A DNA stretch of 64,000 bases from Plantactinospora endophytica (GCF_016862915.1 NZ_BONW01000028.1:248001-312000), one strand, 5' to 3'. Numbered from the stretch's first letter, positions 35,600-45,402 are shown. Numbers and translations are program-made. The notes: a model not told the origin generated them from the sequence alone.

Positions 35600-35627
35600 G
35601 TGACACCACGTCACATGCGGTCGTGAC
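35600..35627. promoter_or_regulatory. GTGAC/GTCAC inverted repeats between kinase and ABC genes
   Basis: GTGAC (35600-35604) and GTCAC (35610-35614) form an inverted repeat with a 5-bp spacer, and another GTGAC lies at 35623-35627. The site is midway in the 104-bp divergent region and is a good candidate for the cognate response regulator. Confidence 0.5.
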
Positions 35628-35672
35628 ACGGCGCCACTGACGGGTCGACGGCGCCCGCGCTGTCATGGACGC

Positions 35673-36554
35673 ATGTCCAGCACACCAGTCATCGAAGTCG
35701 AACACCTGAACCTCACCTATGGCGACTTCCACGCCGTGCGGGATCTCTCCTTCGAGGTGCGCCGGGGCGAGCTCTACGCGCTGCTCGGCACGAACGGGGC
35801 CGGGAAGACCTCGACCCTGGAGACCATCGAGGGACACCGGACGCCGACCTCCGGCACCGTACGCGTCTTCGGGCACAGCCCGGGCGACCGGCGCGCGGTA
35901 CGTCCCCGGATGGGCGTGATGCTCCAGGAGAGCGGATTCTCCCCGGACCTCACCGTCCGCGAGTCCGTCGGTCTGGTCGGTCGACTCACCCGGCGTACCG
36001 ACGACGTCGACCGGGTGCTCGACCTCGTCGACCTCACCGGCCGGGCCGGCCGGAGAGTCTCGCAGCTCTCCGGCGGGGAGAAACGGCGACTGGACTTCGC
36101 CACCGCCGTCTACGGCACCCCGGAGCTGATCTTCCTGGACGAGCCGACCACCGGCCTGGACATCCAGTCCCGCGACGCTCTCTGGGCGACGGTGGACCGG
36201 CTGCGCGAGAACGGGTCCACCATCGTGCTCACCACGCACTACCTGGAGGAGGCGCAGCAGCGTGCCGACCGCATCGGGCTCATGCACCAGGGCGCCTTCC
36301 ACCGCGAGGGTACCGTCTCCGAACTGACCCGCACCCTGCCGGCGGTCATCCGCTTCTCCCTTCCGGCGTCGGCACCGGCGCTGCCGTTGCAGGCCGTCGT
36401 CGACGGCGACGGCACGGTCGTGATCGAGACCTTCGGACTTCAGCAGGACCTGCACGTCCTGCTCGGATGGGCGCACGACCACGCCGTGGCGTTGCCGGAC
36501 CTGCAGGCCGGGCCGACCCGGCTCGACGACGTCTTCCGCGCCATCAAGAGCTGA
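35673..36554 (+). CDS. ABC exporter ATP-binding subunit
   Basis: A 293-aa ABC ATPase. Walker A is GTNGAGKTS (about 43-51), the Q-loop is MLQESGFSP, the signature is QLSGGEKRRLDFA (LSGGE), Walker B is LIFLDEPTTGLD and the switch His lies in LTTHYLEEA. The C-terminal extension (about 225-293) is of the DrrA/CcmA type. No ribosome site precedes ATG 35673, so the mRNA may be leaderless or poorly initiated. It pairs with the ABC-2 permease 43 bp downstream and is regulated by the adjacent two-component system. Confidence 0.93.
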   Translation: MSSTPVIEVEHLNLTYGDFHAVRDLSFEVRRGELYALLGTNGAGKTSTLETIEGHRTPTSGTVRVFGHSPGDRRAVRPRMGVMLQESGFSPDLTVRESVGLVGRLTRRTDDVDRVLDLVDLTGRAGRRVSQLSGGEKRRLDFATAVYGTPELIFLDEPTTGLDIQSRDALWATVDRLRENGSTIVLTTHYLEEAQQRADRIGLMHQGAFHREGTVSELTRTLPAVIRFSLPASAPALPLQAVVDGDGTVVIETFGLQQDLHVLLGWAHDHAVALPDLQAGPTRLDDVFRAIKS

Positions 36555-36597
36555 CCCGCCCCGCCAGCCGACCCGTTCCCCGAGAGGAGTACCGCCC

Positions 36598-37317
36598 GTG
36601 TTTCCCATCGCCGCAAGCGAGCTGATCCAGATCTTCCGCAACCGGCTGGTGCTGGTCACCAGCTTCGTCATCCCGGTGGCGGTCAGCGCGTTCTTCGTCC
36701 GCCAGCACGAGACCTTCGCCGCCATCGGAAGCCTCGGCTACATCGCGGCCATCGTGATGTTCACCGTGGCCGCGTTCGGGCTGTACGCCACGGTCGTCAC
36801 CACGCTGGCCTCCCGCCGGCAGAACCTCTTCCTCAAGCGGCTGCGCTCCACCGCCGCCGGAGACGCCGGCATCATCGCCGGCCTGCTGCTGCCCGCCACC
36901 GTCCTCGCCGTGGTGCAGGTCGCCGCGATCCTGACCGCGCTCGCCGCGGTCGCCGGAGAGCCGGCCAACGTCGTACTGCTGGTGGTGGCGGTCCTCACCA
37001 CCCTGGCCATGATGGTCGGCCTGGGGCTGGCCACGGCCGGTGTGACGAACTCTCCCGAGCACGCCCAGGTGACCACCCTGCCCGTCACCCTCGGCGTGAT
37101 CGCCGTCGCCTCCTGGGTCGGCATCACCGGTACCGAGGACCTCACCCTGCTCAAGCGACTGCTGCCGGGCGGCGCGGCCACCGAGCTGACCGTGAACGCC
37201 TGGAACGGCGGAGTTGCGGTGACCGACTCCCTCCTCCTGCTCGCGCCGACGCTGGGCTGGGTCGTCGTCGCGGTCGCCCTCGCCACCCGACTCTTCCGCT
37301 GGGATCCGCGCCACTGA
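36598..37317 (+). CDS. ABC-2 type permease
   Basis: A 239-aa membrane protein with six hydrophobic segments (LVLVTSFVIPVAVSAFF, AAIVMFTVAAFGLYATVV, then four more). RRQNLFLKRLRSTAAGDAGIIAGLL is the typical amphipathic stretch of ABC-2 permeases. Start is GTG 36598 after GAGAGGAG. It forms the transport channel with the preceding ATPase. The substrate is probably a lipid or drug-like compound, judging from the DesK-type control. Confidence 0.9.
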   Translation: MFPIAASELIQIFRNRLVLVTSFVIPVAVSAFFVRQHETFAAIGSLGYIAAIVMFTVAAFGLYATVVTTLASRRQNLFLKRLRSTAAGDAGIIAGLLLPATVLAVVQVAAILTALAAVAGEPANVVLLVVAVLTTLAMMVGLGLATAGVTNSPEHAQVTTLPVTLGVIAVASWVGITGTEDLTLLKRLLPGGAATELTVNAWNGGVAVTDSLLLLAPTLGWVVVAVALATRLFRWDPRH

Positions 37318-37415
37318 CCACGGACCCGACCGGGTCGGCCCGGACGCCACCGGCGGCATCCGGGAGTTCGCCGAACGCCACCCGATGTCATGACAGGCTC
37401 GGTGCGGCCGGGCGC

Positions 37416-37937
37416 CTACTGAGGACCGGTCATCCCTTGGGACAGGTCGCTCGGCCGCACCCGCAACTTGGCGGCGATACGCGTCAACGCGCGCTGGTCG
37501 GCGGCGCTGAGCGGATCAAGGACGAACTGCCGCACCGAGCGCACGTGTGTGGGCGCGGCAGCGACGACGACGCCGTAGCCGGTGTCCGTGAGAGCGGCGA
37601 TCGTGTAGCGACCGTCCACCGGGTCGGGGAAGCGCTCCACCCACCCACGCTGTTCGAACCGCTTGACGACGTTGGACAGGCGGGACAGCGAGCCGTTGGC
37701 CAGGTAGGCCAGTTCGCTCATCCGCAGGCGGCGCTCCGGGGCCTCCGACATGTGGCTGAGCGTCAGGTATTCGAAGAGGGTCAGGCCGGCCGCCTGTTGC
37801 AGTGGCGCCTCCAGTCGGCCGGGCAGCAGCAGGACCAGCGAGACCAGCCCGGTCCAGGCGTCCTTCTCGTCCGGCGTCAGCCAGGGCGTCTGGTCAGAGG
37901 CGTCCCCACCGGGTTCCGGGGTCGCGGTGATGGCCAT
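37416..37937 (-). CDS. MarR-family regulator
   Basis: A 173-aa winged-helix regulator. FEYLTLSHMSEAPERRLRMSELAYLANGSLSRLSNVVKRFEQRGWVER is the helix-turn-helix, followed by the wing PDPVDGRYTIAALTDTGYG. MarR proteins repress until a phenolic or similar ligand binds. It is divergent from the Rid-family gene, with two matching palindromes between them, so it very probably controls that gene and itself. Confidence 0.92.
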   Translation of the reverse strand: MAITATPEPGGDASDQTPWLTPDEKDAWTGLVSLVLLLPGRLEAPLQQAAGLTLFEYLTLSHMSEAPERRLRMSELAYLANGSLSRLSNVVKRFEQRGWVERFPDPVDGRYTIAALTDTGYGVVVAAAPTHVRSVRQFVLDPLSAADQRALTRIAAKLRVRPSDLSQGMTGPQ

Positions 37938-37963
37938 GGTGCCACCATACCGAGGCGCGAAGG

Positions 37964-38010
37964 CTTCATGCGTGAAGTCATGCGTGCTACTGTTGACTTC
38001 AAGCGTGAAG
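37964..38010. promoter_or_regulatory. two MarR operators
   Basis: CTTCATGCGTGAAG (37964-37977) and CTTCAAGCGTGAAG (37997-38010) are CTTCA-N4-TGAAG palindromes, 33 bp apart centre to centre (about three helical turns). They lie between the MarR start and the Rid start. Confidence 0.75.
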
Positions 38011-38030
38011 CGGAATCAGAGGAGACGGGC

Positions 38031-38450
38031 ATGAGCGCACCGGAGTTCTTCGTCACCCCGGGCTACGGCGTGACACAGTTGGCCAACATGCACTACCACC
38101 AGGCCGTCCGGCTCGGCGACCGGATCGAGATCTCGGGCCAGGGCGGATGGGACGACGACTGGAACTTCCCCGAGGATCTTGAGGAGGAAATCGTCCAAGC
38201 CTTCGACAACGTCGGCCGTACCCTGGCCACGGCCGGAGCGACCTGGCGCGACGTCGTCGCCGTTGACTCCTACCACATTCCCGACTCCCCAGACTTCATC
38301 GGCGAGGTCCACAACCGCGTCATGGTGGAACAGTTCCGCAAGCACATGGGCGACCGCGCGCCCATCTGGACCGAAATCGGTGTCGCGGCCCTCGGCGCGC
38401 CGAAGATGCGTGTCGAGATCCGTGTCACCGCGACCGTCGACCGCGGCTGA
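38031..38450 (+). CDS. Rid-family (YjgF/RidA) protein
   Basis: A 139-aa protein starting at ATG 38031 after AGAGGAG. Family features are ISGQGGWDDDW, EEEIVQAFDNVGRTLATAGATWRDVVAVDSY and the C-terminal IWTEIGVAALGAPKMRVEIRVTA, where a late Arg usually binds the imine carboxylate. RidA itself hydrolyses reactive enamines/imines, and other subgroups differ. Under MarR control it may detoxify an imine or act on a ligand-derived compound. Confidence 0.88.
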   Translation: MSAPEFFVTPGYGVTQLANMHYHQAVRLGDRIEISGQGGWDDDWNFPEDLEEEIVQAFDNVGRTLATAGATWRDVVAVDSYHIPDSPDFIGEVHNRVMVEQFRKHMGDRAPIWTEIGVAALGAPKMRVEIRVTATVDRG

Positions 38451-38605
38451 CCGGCGTACGTGGTCATCGGGCATCCCCGTCTCGGGGCGCTGGTGCAACC
38501 CGGCCGGCATCCCGAGACGGGCTCTGCCGACCAGGTGGTGGCCCGGCGTGGAACGCGACCGGCATCGCGGGCGCCCACGGAGGCATCCGGGGCGGAACCG
38601 CCGTT

Positions 38606-38836
38606 CGTAGCGATCTCGACTGGCTTGTTCTCCGGCCGTCACTGCTGGTCGACGATTCCGCAGTCGGCACCGTGTCACTCGGACCAGCCGAATTCCACGG
38701 CCGGATAGCCCGCGCCGATGTCGCCGAAACTCTCGCCGAGTTGCTGCACGAGCCCCGCATCGGCCGGCAGATCCTCGAGCTCGACAACGGTTCCACGCCG
38801 ATCCGGGATGCTGTCAGCTCCAACGTTCGTCGGTGA
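38606..38836 (+). pseudogene. C-terminal remnant of an NAD(P)-binding SDR/NmrA-like gene
   Basis: The frame reads SDLDWLVLRPSLL, then GRIARADVAETLAELLHEP, then a QILELDNGSTPI tail and stops at TGA 38834. These are the last about 75 residues typical of atypical short-chain NAD(P)H-binding proteins. No start, Rossmann GxxGxxG or catalytic half is present upstream, although the frame stays open to about 38520. I read it as a degraded or truncated gene. The rest of 38451-38990 shows nothing supportable. Confidence 0.65.
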
Positions 38837-38865
38837 GGGAACAGATCCGGCACGGCCAGGTGTGA

Positions 38866-39962
<1,097 letters not shown>

Positions 39963-39985
39963 GTGCGAACTTCCCTCACTGGCTA

Positions 39986-40106
39986 GTTCTGTTCTGGCCG
40001 GTACAGAACCCTAACACTTCTGAACTGGTCGGTACTCAATGGCTCTCGTCACAGCTCAGCAGAGGGTCATTTGCGCAGGCCACCGGCGCGTACGGGTTCT
40101 GTACCG
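39986..40106. promoter_or_regulatory. TetR operator-like repeats in the divergent region
   Basis: CGGTACAGAAC (39999-40009) recurs as its reverse complement GTTCTGTACCG at 40096-40106. GTTCTG (39986-39991) with CAGAAC (40004-40009) makes a further inverted repeat, and CTGGTCGGTAC lies at 40025-40035. The sites flank both start codons of the aldo/keto reductase and TetR genes. Confidence 0.6.
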
Positions 40107-40123
40107 AGGAGTACGCTGGCGCC

Positions 40124-40729
40124 ATGGGTGGGTTCCGGAAGGCCGCCGTCGGCCGCCCTCGGGGGTTCGACATCGACGAGGCGCTGGAGCGCGCCATGCA
40201 GGTGTTCTGGGCGCGAGGCTACGAAGGCGCAAGCCTCACCGACCTGACCGGTGCCATGGGAATCAACAAGACGAGCATGTACGCGGCCTTCGGCAACAAG
40301 GAGCAGCTTTTCCGCAAGGCCCTCCAGCGCTACGGGCAGGGGCCAGCCTCCTACGCGACGCACGCCCTGGCGGAGCCGACCGCGCGAGCGGTGGCCGAGG
40401 CGTTCCTCCGAGGATCGGTCCGGACCACGACCCGTTCCGACGCCCCCTCGGGATGCCTGACCGTGCAGGGCGCGCTGGCGTCCGGCGACGACGGTCGACC
40501 CGCACGCGAGGTGCTCGTCGACTGGCGCAACGACGCCGGCGCCCGACTCGAGGAGCGCTTCCGGCGCGCCGTCGACGAGGGCGACCTCCCGCGTGACGCC
40601 AGCCCGGCGCGACTCGCCCGCTACATCATGACGGTGGGGTTCGGCATCGCCGTGCAGGCAGCCAGTGGCCGGGGCCCCGACGAACTCCAGGAGATCGCCG
40701 ACACGGCCATGCTCGGTTGGCCACGGTAG
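40124..40729 (+). CDS. TetR-family regulator
   Basis: A 201-aa repressor. The N-terminal helix-turn-helix is GFDIDEALERAMQVFWARGYEGASLTDLTGAMGINKTSMYAAFGNKEQLF (about 13-62). The C-terminal ligand domain includes PSGCLTVQGALASGDDG, as in the YcdC/TetR_C_33-like subgroup. The AGGAG is 13 bases before ATG, longer than usual. It is divergent from the aldo/keto reductase and probably represses it. Confidence 0.92.
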   Translation: MGGFRKAAVGRPRGFDIDEALERAMQVFWARGYEGASLTDLTGAMGINKTSMYAAFGNKEQLFRKALQRYGQGPASYATHALAEPTARAVAEAFLRGSVRTTTRSDAPSGCLTVQGALASGDDGRPAREVLVDWRNDAGARLEERFRRAVDEGDLPRDASPARLARYIMTVGFGIAVQAASGRGPDELQEIADTAMLGWPR

Positions 40730-40811
40730 CGGCGCATCGCCTGCCGGCAGGGCCGCCGGCAAGTTGACTCCGGCCACCGGCGTGCGTACCAGCTTCCTCG
40801 AACGCGACCGG

Positions 40812-41759
40812 ATGGTCGAACGGTCTCGGGCCAACGACTCCGGGCCGTTCGACGGCGGAGCGGGCATCGGGTTCACCACCCCTGGGTGTACCGCCGGTTT
40901 TGGCGTACGCGACGCGGACACCGACGCCGGTTACGTTCTCACCGCCGAACACTGCGGAGCCATCGGCTCGCCCTGGCACGTCGGCTGGAACACGAACACC
41001 GGCACCGGCACGCTGGTCGGCTACGCGGTCGACAGCAACGACGACCACGACACAATGATCATTTCGACGTCGGTACCCGATGACCACCTCTACGTCGGCG
41101 GTCAGCACGACGAGGTCCGCGCCCAGGTCGTCGGCTGGACCGAGGTCTTCCCCGGCCAGTTGCTGTGCCAGTCCGGGTACACCTCTGCCGGTGAGATCGG
41201 CGGTCCTGTCTGCAACCTGCGGGTCGATTTCCACTACGACGACATCGAGGACCTCGTCGAGGCCACCCAACTCGACGGCGACGAGGCCGCCCGGGGCGGC
41301 GACAGTGGCGGCCCGGTCTACGCCGTCAATCCCGACGGCACCGTGCTCGCCGCCGGCACCACCACCCGGTCGGCCGGACCGGGCTTCGGGTTCCAGGACT
41401 TCGCGACCGCACGCGACGACTACGGCAACCTCGTGCCGGCGACGGCGATCGCCAGCACGTGCCGGGTCTCCTTCGTCGTCAGCGACTCGTGGGGCACCGG
41501 CTACGCCGCCATCGTCACCGTCTACAACGACGGCCCGGCCATCAACGGCTGGTCGCTGGGCTGGGCGTTCCCCGGCGGGCAACTCGTCCAGGGTCACTGG
41601 AACGGCGTCTTCCAGCAGGCCGGCCCGGCGGTGACCGTCACCAACGAAAACGACAACGCCAGCATCCCGACCGGCGGCGCCGTCAACTTCGGCTTCACCG
41701 CGAACGGTTCCCCCGGCACGCCGGCACCGTTCACCCTCAACGGCACCATCTGCAACTGA
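40812..41759 (+). CDS. trypsin-like serine peptidase with C-terminal CBM2, 5'-truncated
   Basis: The frame codes a chymotrypsin-fold protease with His in VLTAEHCG, Asp in NDDHDTMII and Ser in RGGDSGGPVYAV. A family 2 carbohydrate-binding module follows (CRVSFVVSDSWGTGYAAIVTV, INGWSLGWAFPGGQ, FTLNGTICN). No signal peptide or pro-region precedes it: ATG 40812 gives MVERSRANDSGPFDGG directly, and the frame upstream to the TetR stop is not signal-like. Proteins of this kind are secreted, so I infer loss of the 5' end, perhaps by a deletion ending near the TetR gene. If expressed it would be cytoplasmic and probably useless. The triad and CBM look intact, so the loss may be recent, or the true start was missed. 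Confidence 0.75.
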   Translation: MVERSRANDSGPFDGGAGIGFTTPGCTAGFGVRDADTDAGYVLTAEHCGAIGSPWHVGWNTNTGTGTLVGYAVDSNDDHDTMIISTSVPDDHLYVGGQHDEVRAQVVGWTEVFPGQLLCQSGYTSAGEIGGPVCNLRVDFHYDDIEDLVEATQLDGDEAARGGDSGGPVYAVNPDGTVLAAGTTTRSAGPGFGFQDFATARDDYGNLVPATAIASTCRVSFVVSDSWGTGYAAIVTVYNDGPAINGWSLGWAFPGGQLVQGHWNGVFQQAGPAVTVTNENDNASIPTGGAVNFGFTANGSPGTPAPFTLNGTICN

Positions 41760-41775
41760 CCCCTGTCCCTCGGCA

Positions 41776-41811
41776 CACCGGGCCTCGCCGCATCGCCGGC
41801 GGGGCCCGGTG
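41776..41811 (+). terminator. hairpin after the protease-CBM2 gene
   Basis: CACCGGGCC (41776-41784) pairs with GGCCCGGTG (41803-41811), with a GC-rich loop, 16 bp after the stop. Confidence 0.65.
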
Positions 41812-41985
41812 CATGTCGGGTCAGGACCCGGCCAGTTCATGCGGATGGTGTCTCTCGTCGGCCCGGAGAACCGGCGTTCCCAGCGCGCGCTGGAGAAAGT
41901 CGCGAAGGCGTACTCGTCGCAGCAGCGGAGCGGCGCCGCCGGCCAGCCGGGTGCGCGCCGGTTGGCCGGTGCGTCGCGTACGGGC

Positions 41986-42336
41986 TCAGGCGTCTTGGAC
42001 GAAGCCGAGCACGTTGCCCTCGGCGTCGACGACTGCGGCGACACGGCGTCCGTTGCCGACCTCGTGGATCTCCTGTTGCGTCGTGCCACCGGCGTCGAGC
42101 ACCATCTTGACGCTCGCTTCGATGTCGTCGACATGCCAGAAGGCCGTGGCACCGGTCATGTTCTGAGCGTCGTGACCGTTCGGGACGAGGCCGATGTGCT
42201 GCCCGTCGAGGTCGTAGCCGACGTAGTAGGGGCTGTCGGCCACGGGCCCGCGCCCAGCGAGGCGGGTGAACAGTTCCTTGGCCTCCGCCAGATTCCGGAC
42301 CGGGTAAAGGATCGTGCGTACGCCAGTGGTTGCCAT
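41986..42336 (-). CDS. VOC-family protein
   Basis: A 116-aa protein starting at ATG 42336 after AAGGAG. It begins GVRTILYPVRNLAEAKELFTRLAG and ends VAAVVDAEGNVLGFVQDA, the two halves of the VOC fold. The middle contains GATAFWHVDDIEASVKMVLDAGG. No metal triad is obvious, so it may be a binding protein rather than an enzyme. It is an isolated gene, convergent with the protease-CBM2 gene. Confidence 0.82.
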   Translation of the reverse strand: MATTGVRTILYPVRNLAEAKELFTRLAGRGPVADSPYYVGYDLDGQHIGLVPNGHDAQNMTGATAFWHVDDIEASVKMVLDAGGTTQQEIHEVGNGRRVAAVVDAEGNVLGFVQDA

Positions 42337-42892
42337 GGTTTGCTCCTTCGATGTCACGGTCTCGTGGTGCTGTCGCCACAGGTCACGCTACGTGCTTGTC
42401 GCCGCTCCGGCTTCTTCGTTCCTGACCGAACGTCGAGACACGCGCTGCCTCCGTACCAGGCGCTCGTCGGCTCATCTCGATGTCGACCGACACCGGAAGA
42501 GTTCGCAGAGCGTGACGACTCAGGCTCCTTGTGGCACGCCGCTTTTGGCTGTGCCACCTGCGGCATGTGTGACAGCAGTTTCGACCTCGCCGAGCGGAGT
42601 TCGAGGCCGAAACGGCCCCGGTCAGCCCATCGACCCGGTCGTCCCCCGAACCGACCGCTCGACCTGACCCGGCGACGACTCCTGACAACCAACGTTGGTG
42701 GTCAAAGCACCAGGGCGCCGCGCCACGGGCAGCGGCAGGATCCGGGCATCTGATCGGGGCCGGGTGGAACCGACGCTACCGGTGGACGTAGCCGGGTTCC
42801 TCATGCCTGTTGCGACGACAGTCGGCCTTTGGGCTGGTCGGACAGTGGCACTGGCTGCGTGGACATGGTCAAGCCGCCGAACATCTGAGCAC
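42337..42892. other. 556 bp with no supportable gene
   Basis: Upstream of the VOC gene and downstream of the methyltransferase stop. Frames are open by base composition only, and none shows a ribosome site or family. It must include the VOC promoter (minus strand). Confidence 0.5.
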
Positions 42893-43771
42893 CTAGCGTT
42901 TGCGGACGATCCCGCACCACTGGTCGACCTCGGCCGGAAGACTGCCGTCGTCCTGTGGTTCCGGACGCCATCGTGAGCACGAGACCCAGCCCGGCTCCAC
43001 GACCTCAAGGCCGGTGAAGAACCGGGCGATCCGCTCCGGGGTCCGCAGCTTCAGTTTCGGCTGTGCATCGATGTTCCACACCCGGACCGCCTCGGCGGTG
43101 GCCGCACCGTTGACCGCCGTGGTGGTGTTGGCCACGGCCACGTAGCTTCCGGACGGCACGGCGGCAAGCAGCCGGTCGATGATCTGCTGCAACTCGTCGT
43201 CGTCGCTGATGAAGTGCATGACGCCGAGCAGCATGATCGCCACCGGCTCGCCGAAGTTCAGCGTGTCGGCCGCCCTCCGCAGGATGGCGTCCGGGTCGTG
43301 CAGGTCGGCGTCGATGTAGTCGGTGGCACCCTGCGGGGAACTGGTAAGCAGGGCACGCGCGTGTACCAGCACCAGCGGATCGTTGTCGACGTAGACGATC
43401 CGCGCCTCGGGTGCCACCCGCTGCGCGACCTCGTGAGTGTTGTCCTGACTAGGCAGTCCGGTGCCGATGTCGAGAAACTGGCGGATCCCCGCCTCGGTGA
43501 CCAGGTGGCGGACGGCCCGCCCCAGAAAGAGCCGGTCGGCGCGTGCCAGCTCGATCACGACAGGAAAGATGCCCTTGACCCGGTCCCCGACCTCTCGATC
43601 CACGGCGAAGTTGTCCTTGCCGCCAAGCCAGTAGTTCCAGATCCGGGCCGTGTGCGGCACGTCGGTGTTGAGCCTGGAGGTCACCGGCTCCCGGTCGGCC
43701 GCGGGCGGTTCGGACACATGCGCTCCATCGGGCTGGCCAGGCGCGGGCGAGGACAAATGCATGTGCAGCAT
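42893..43771 (-). CDS. SAM-dependent methyltransferase, DUF574/SAM_MT family
   Basis: A 292-aa actinobacterial-type putative methyltransferase. Hallmarks are HTARIWNYWLGGKDNFAVDREVGD (about 40-62), QFLDIGTGLPSQDNTHEVAQ (SAM-binding motif I), RIVYVDNDPLVLVHARALL and IMLLGVMHFISDDDE. GAGGAGG lies 12 bases before ATG 43771; ATG 43762 is also possible. These proteins occur in many copies in actinomycetes and their substrates are unknown. Confidence 0.9.
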   Translation of the reverse strand: MLHMHLSSPAPGQPDGAHVSEPPAADREPVTSRLNTDVPHTARIWNYWLGGKDNFAVDREVGDRVKGIFPVVIELARADRLFLGRAVRHLVTEAGIRQFLDIGTGLPSQDNTHEVAQRVAPEARIVYVDNDPLVLVHARALLTSSPQGATDYIDADLHDPDAILRRAADTLNFGEPVAIMLLGVMHFISDDDELQQIIDRLLAAVPSGSYVAVANTTTAVNGAATAEAVRVWNIDAQPKLKLRTPERIARFFTGLEVVEPGWVSCSRWRPEPQDDGSLPAEVDQWCGIVRKR

Positions 43772-44008
43772 AGTGGGGCAACGCCTCCTCGGCCGACCCA
43801 GCCCGACTCGGCTCAGTCGTGAAGGGGCGCGATGATCCCGCGTCTTCTGAGGGTTCTGGGCGGACCTGGTGGGGCGCGGCTGGATTGATTCGTGGCGAGC
43901 CCGCCGCAGCCCCGGTCGAGGCGCTGTGGAAGACCGCCTACCAGCGGTTCCGTCGATGGGCGGCGGTTGGCACCTGGCGTTGCGGCCGCCCCTGAAATCG
44001 CTGGAGAA

Positions 44009-44051
44009 GGCGACCACGGCGGAAGGTTGATCCCGCTCTGCCGTGGTCGCC
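44009..44051 (-). terminator. hairpin after the PadR/membrane-protein pair
   Basis: GGCGACCACGGC (44009-44020) pairs perfectly with GCCGTGGTCGCC (44040-44051), 33 bp past the membrane-protein stop at 44084. The remaining DNA between 43772 and 44083 shows no gene and must hold the methyltransferase promoter. Confidence 0.75.
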
Positions 44052-44083
44052 GCTCGTCTCACCCGAAGCGCGCGCGCTGGTGT

Positions 44084-45058
44084 TCAGCGCATCAGGGGTT
44101 CGTCGGGTGGTAGCGACCGCACTTCGGGCTTGTGGCGGCGGGCGAGGTGATCGATGCCAGTCATGGTGGCGGCGATCAGCGTGATGAGGATTGCCAGTGG
44201 TAGCGGCTGACCGTCGAAGTGCCGCATCGCCGTGTTGGAGAGTAGCGGGTCGGGGATGAGCCATCCGGCGACGAAGCCGGTGAGTCCGACGCCGACGATG
44301 ACGGCGGGCCGGTGGCGGCGTACTGCGAAGGCGGCTCCGACAGCGGCGGTGGCGGCGGTGAGGATCCCGATGACCGTCGGCACGGCGTCGAGAACGTACA
44401 CGCCGTGGCGTCCCCATTCTCCGGTGCCTTTCCAGGCGAGGATCCCGAGCGGGACGAGGGCCCACCAGAACAGGCGTGGCCGGGGCGCGGTCCACCGCTC
44501 GCGGTCGGCGATCGCGAGCAGGGCGAAGATCAGGACCGGTGCGGCGTACGCGAACAGTTGTTGGCCGGGGTTGATTCCCATGCCGGCACCGCTGAACACG
44601 TCGATGACGGACCAACCGACGGTGACCGTCAGGAATATTGCTTGCAGGGTGAAAGCGGTCCGGGTCGCGCCGCACAGCCAGGCGATCAGCGGTGCGAGGG
44701 GCAGCAGGCCGAGAACGACTATCTGCGGCCAACTGGAGATGACGGCCGGCATGTCGGTGGCGAGGACGGCGCCGGTGAACAGGTCCAGGGTGTCACCGGC
44801 GGGCTGGGTGCCGGCGGCGACGAGCAGGGCACTGAGTGCGGTGGTGAGGGCCGCGGTGGTGACGGGCGTCGTGAGTCGCAGCCGGATCGCCAGGGCGATG
44901 ATGTTCAGTGTCTCGTGCCGGCTCGGGTGTCGGCGGCCGTGGTCGAGGTCCAGCAGCAGTCCGAGCAGTTCCTCGCCGCGGGCGTCGCGGTGCGTGGCTG
45001 GCAGTAGGCGCAGCAGCCGTCGATATCGTCGTTCCAGGGGGCTCATGTCCGGGCTCAT
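44084..45058 (-). CDS. multi-pass membrane protein of a PadR operon
   Basis: A 324-aa protein with a cytoplasmic N-terminus (LERRYRRLLRLLPATHRDARGEELLGLLLDLDHGRRHPS) and about seven to eight membrane segments. The RRYRRLLRLLPxxHR...GEELLxxLLD opening is typical of PadR-associated permease-like or DUF1700-like proteins in actinobacteria. I recognise no catalytic motif. ATG 45058 overlaps the PadR stop as ATGA, so the two are coupled, and the membrane protein may modulate PadR or an envelope response. Confidence 0.75.
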   Translation of the reverse strand: MSPDMSPLERRYRRLLRLLPATHRDARGEELLGLLLDLDHGRRHPSRHETLNIIALAIRLRLTTPVTTAALTTALSALLVAAGTQPAGDTLDLFTGAVLATDMPAVISSWPQIVVLGLLPLAPLIAWLCGATRTAFTLQAIFLTVTVGWSVIDVFSGAGMGINPGQQLFAYAAPVLIFALLAIADRERWTAPRPRLFWWALVPLGILAWKGTGEWGRHGVYVLDAVPTVIGILTAATAAVGAAFAVRRHRPAVIVGVGLTGFVAGWLIPDPLLSNTAMRHFDGQPLPLAILITLIAATMTGIDHLARRHKPEVRSLPPDEPLMR

Positions 45059-45402
45059 CCGCTGGTCCCGAGGCGCGGGGCGTTGTGGCCGGCCCGCTTG
45101 TTGAGGCGTTCCTCGGCGAGCCGGATCGCGCTGGCCATCCGCCGGCTCTCGGCGCGGATGGCGTCTGCGCCCGTGTCGGTAAGTCTGTAGAAACGGCGTA
45201 GCCGGCCGTTCTCCACTTCGTCGTGGTCGGGGGCGATGAGCCCTTGGGTGACGAGGCGGTCGAGGGCTCCGTAGAGGGTGCCAGCGCGTAACCGGATCCT
45301 GCCGTCGGTCATCTGGGCGACCTCTGTCACCAGGGCGTAGCCGTGGCGGGGTTGGTCGGCGAGGGCGGAGAGGATCAGGAACGTCTGCTCGCTGATTTCC
45401 AT
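45055..45402 (-). CDS. PadR-family regulator
   Basis: A 115-aa regulator. EISEQTFLILSALADQPRHGYALVTEVAQ is the winged helix start, RLRAGTLYGALDRLVTQGLI the recognition region, and the short C-terminal dimer helix follows. A 31-bp near-perfect palindrome begins three bases upstream of its start, so autoregulation of the pair is very likely. Confidence 0.93.
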   Translation of the reverse strand: MEISEQTFLILSALADQPRHGYALVTEVAQMTDGRIRLRAGTLYGALDRLVTQGLIAPDHDEVENGRLRRFYRLTDTGADAIRAESRRMASAIRLAEERLNKRAGHNAPRLGTSG

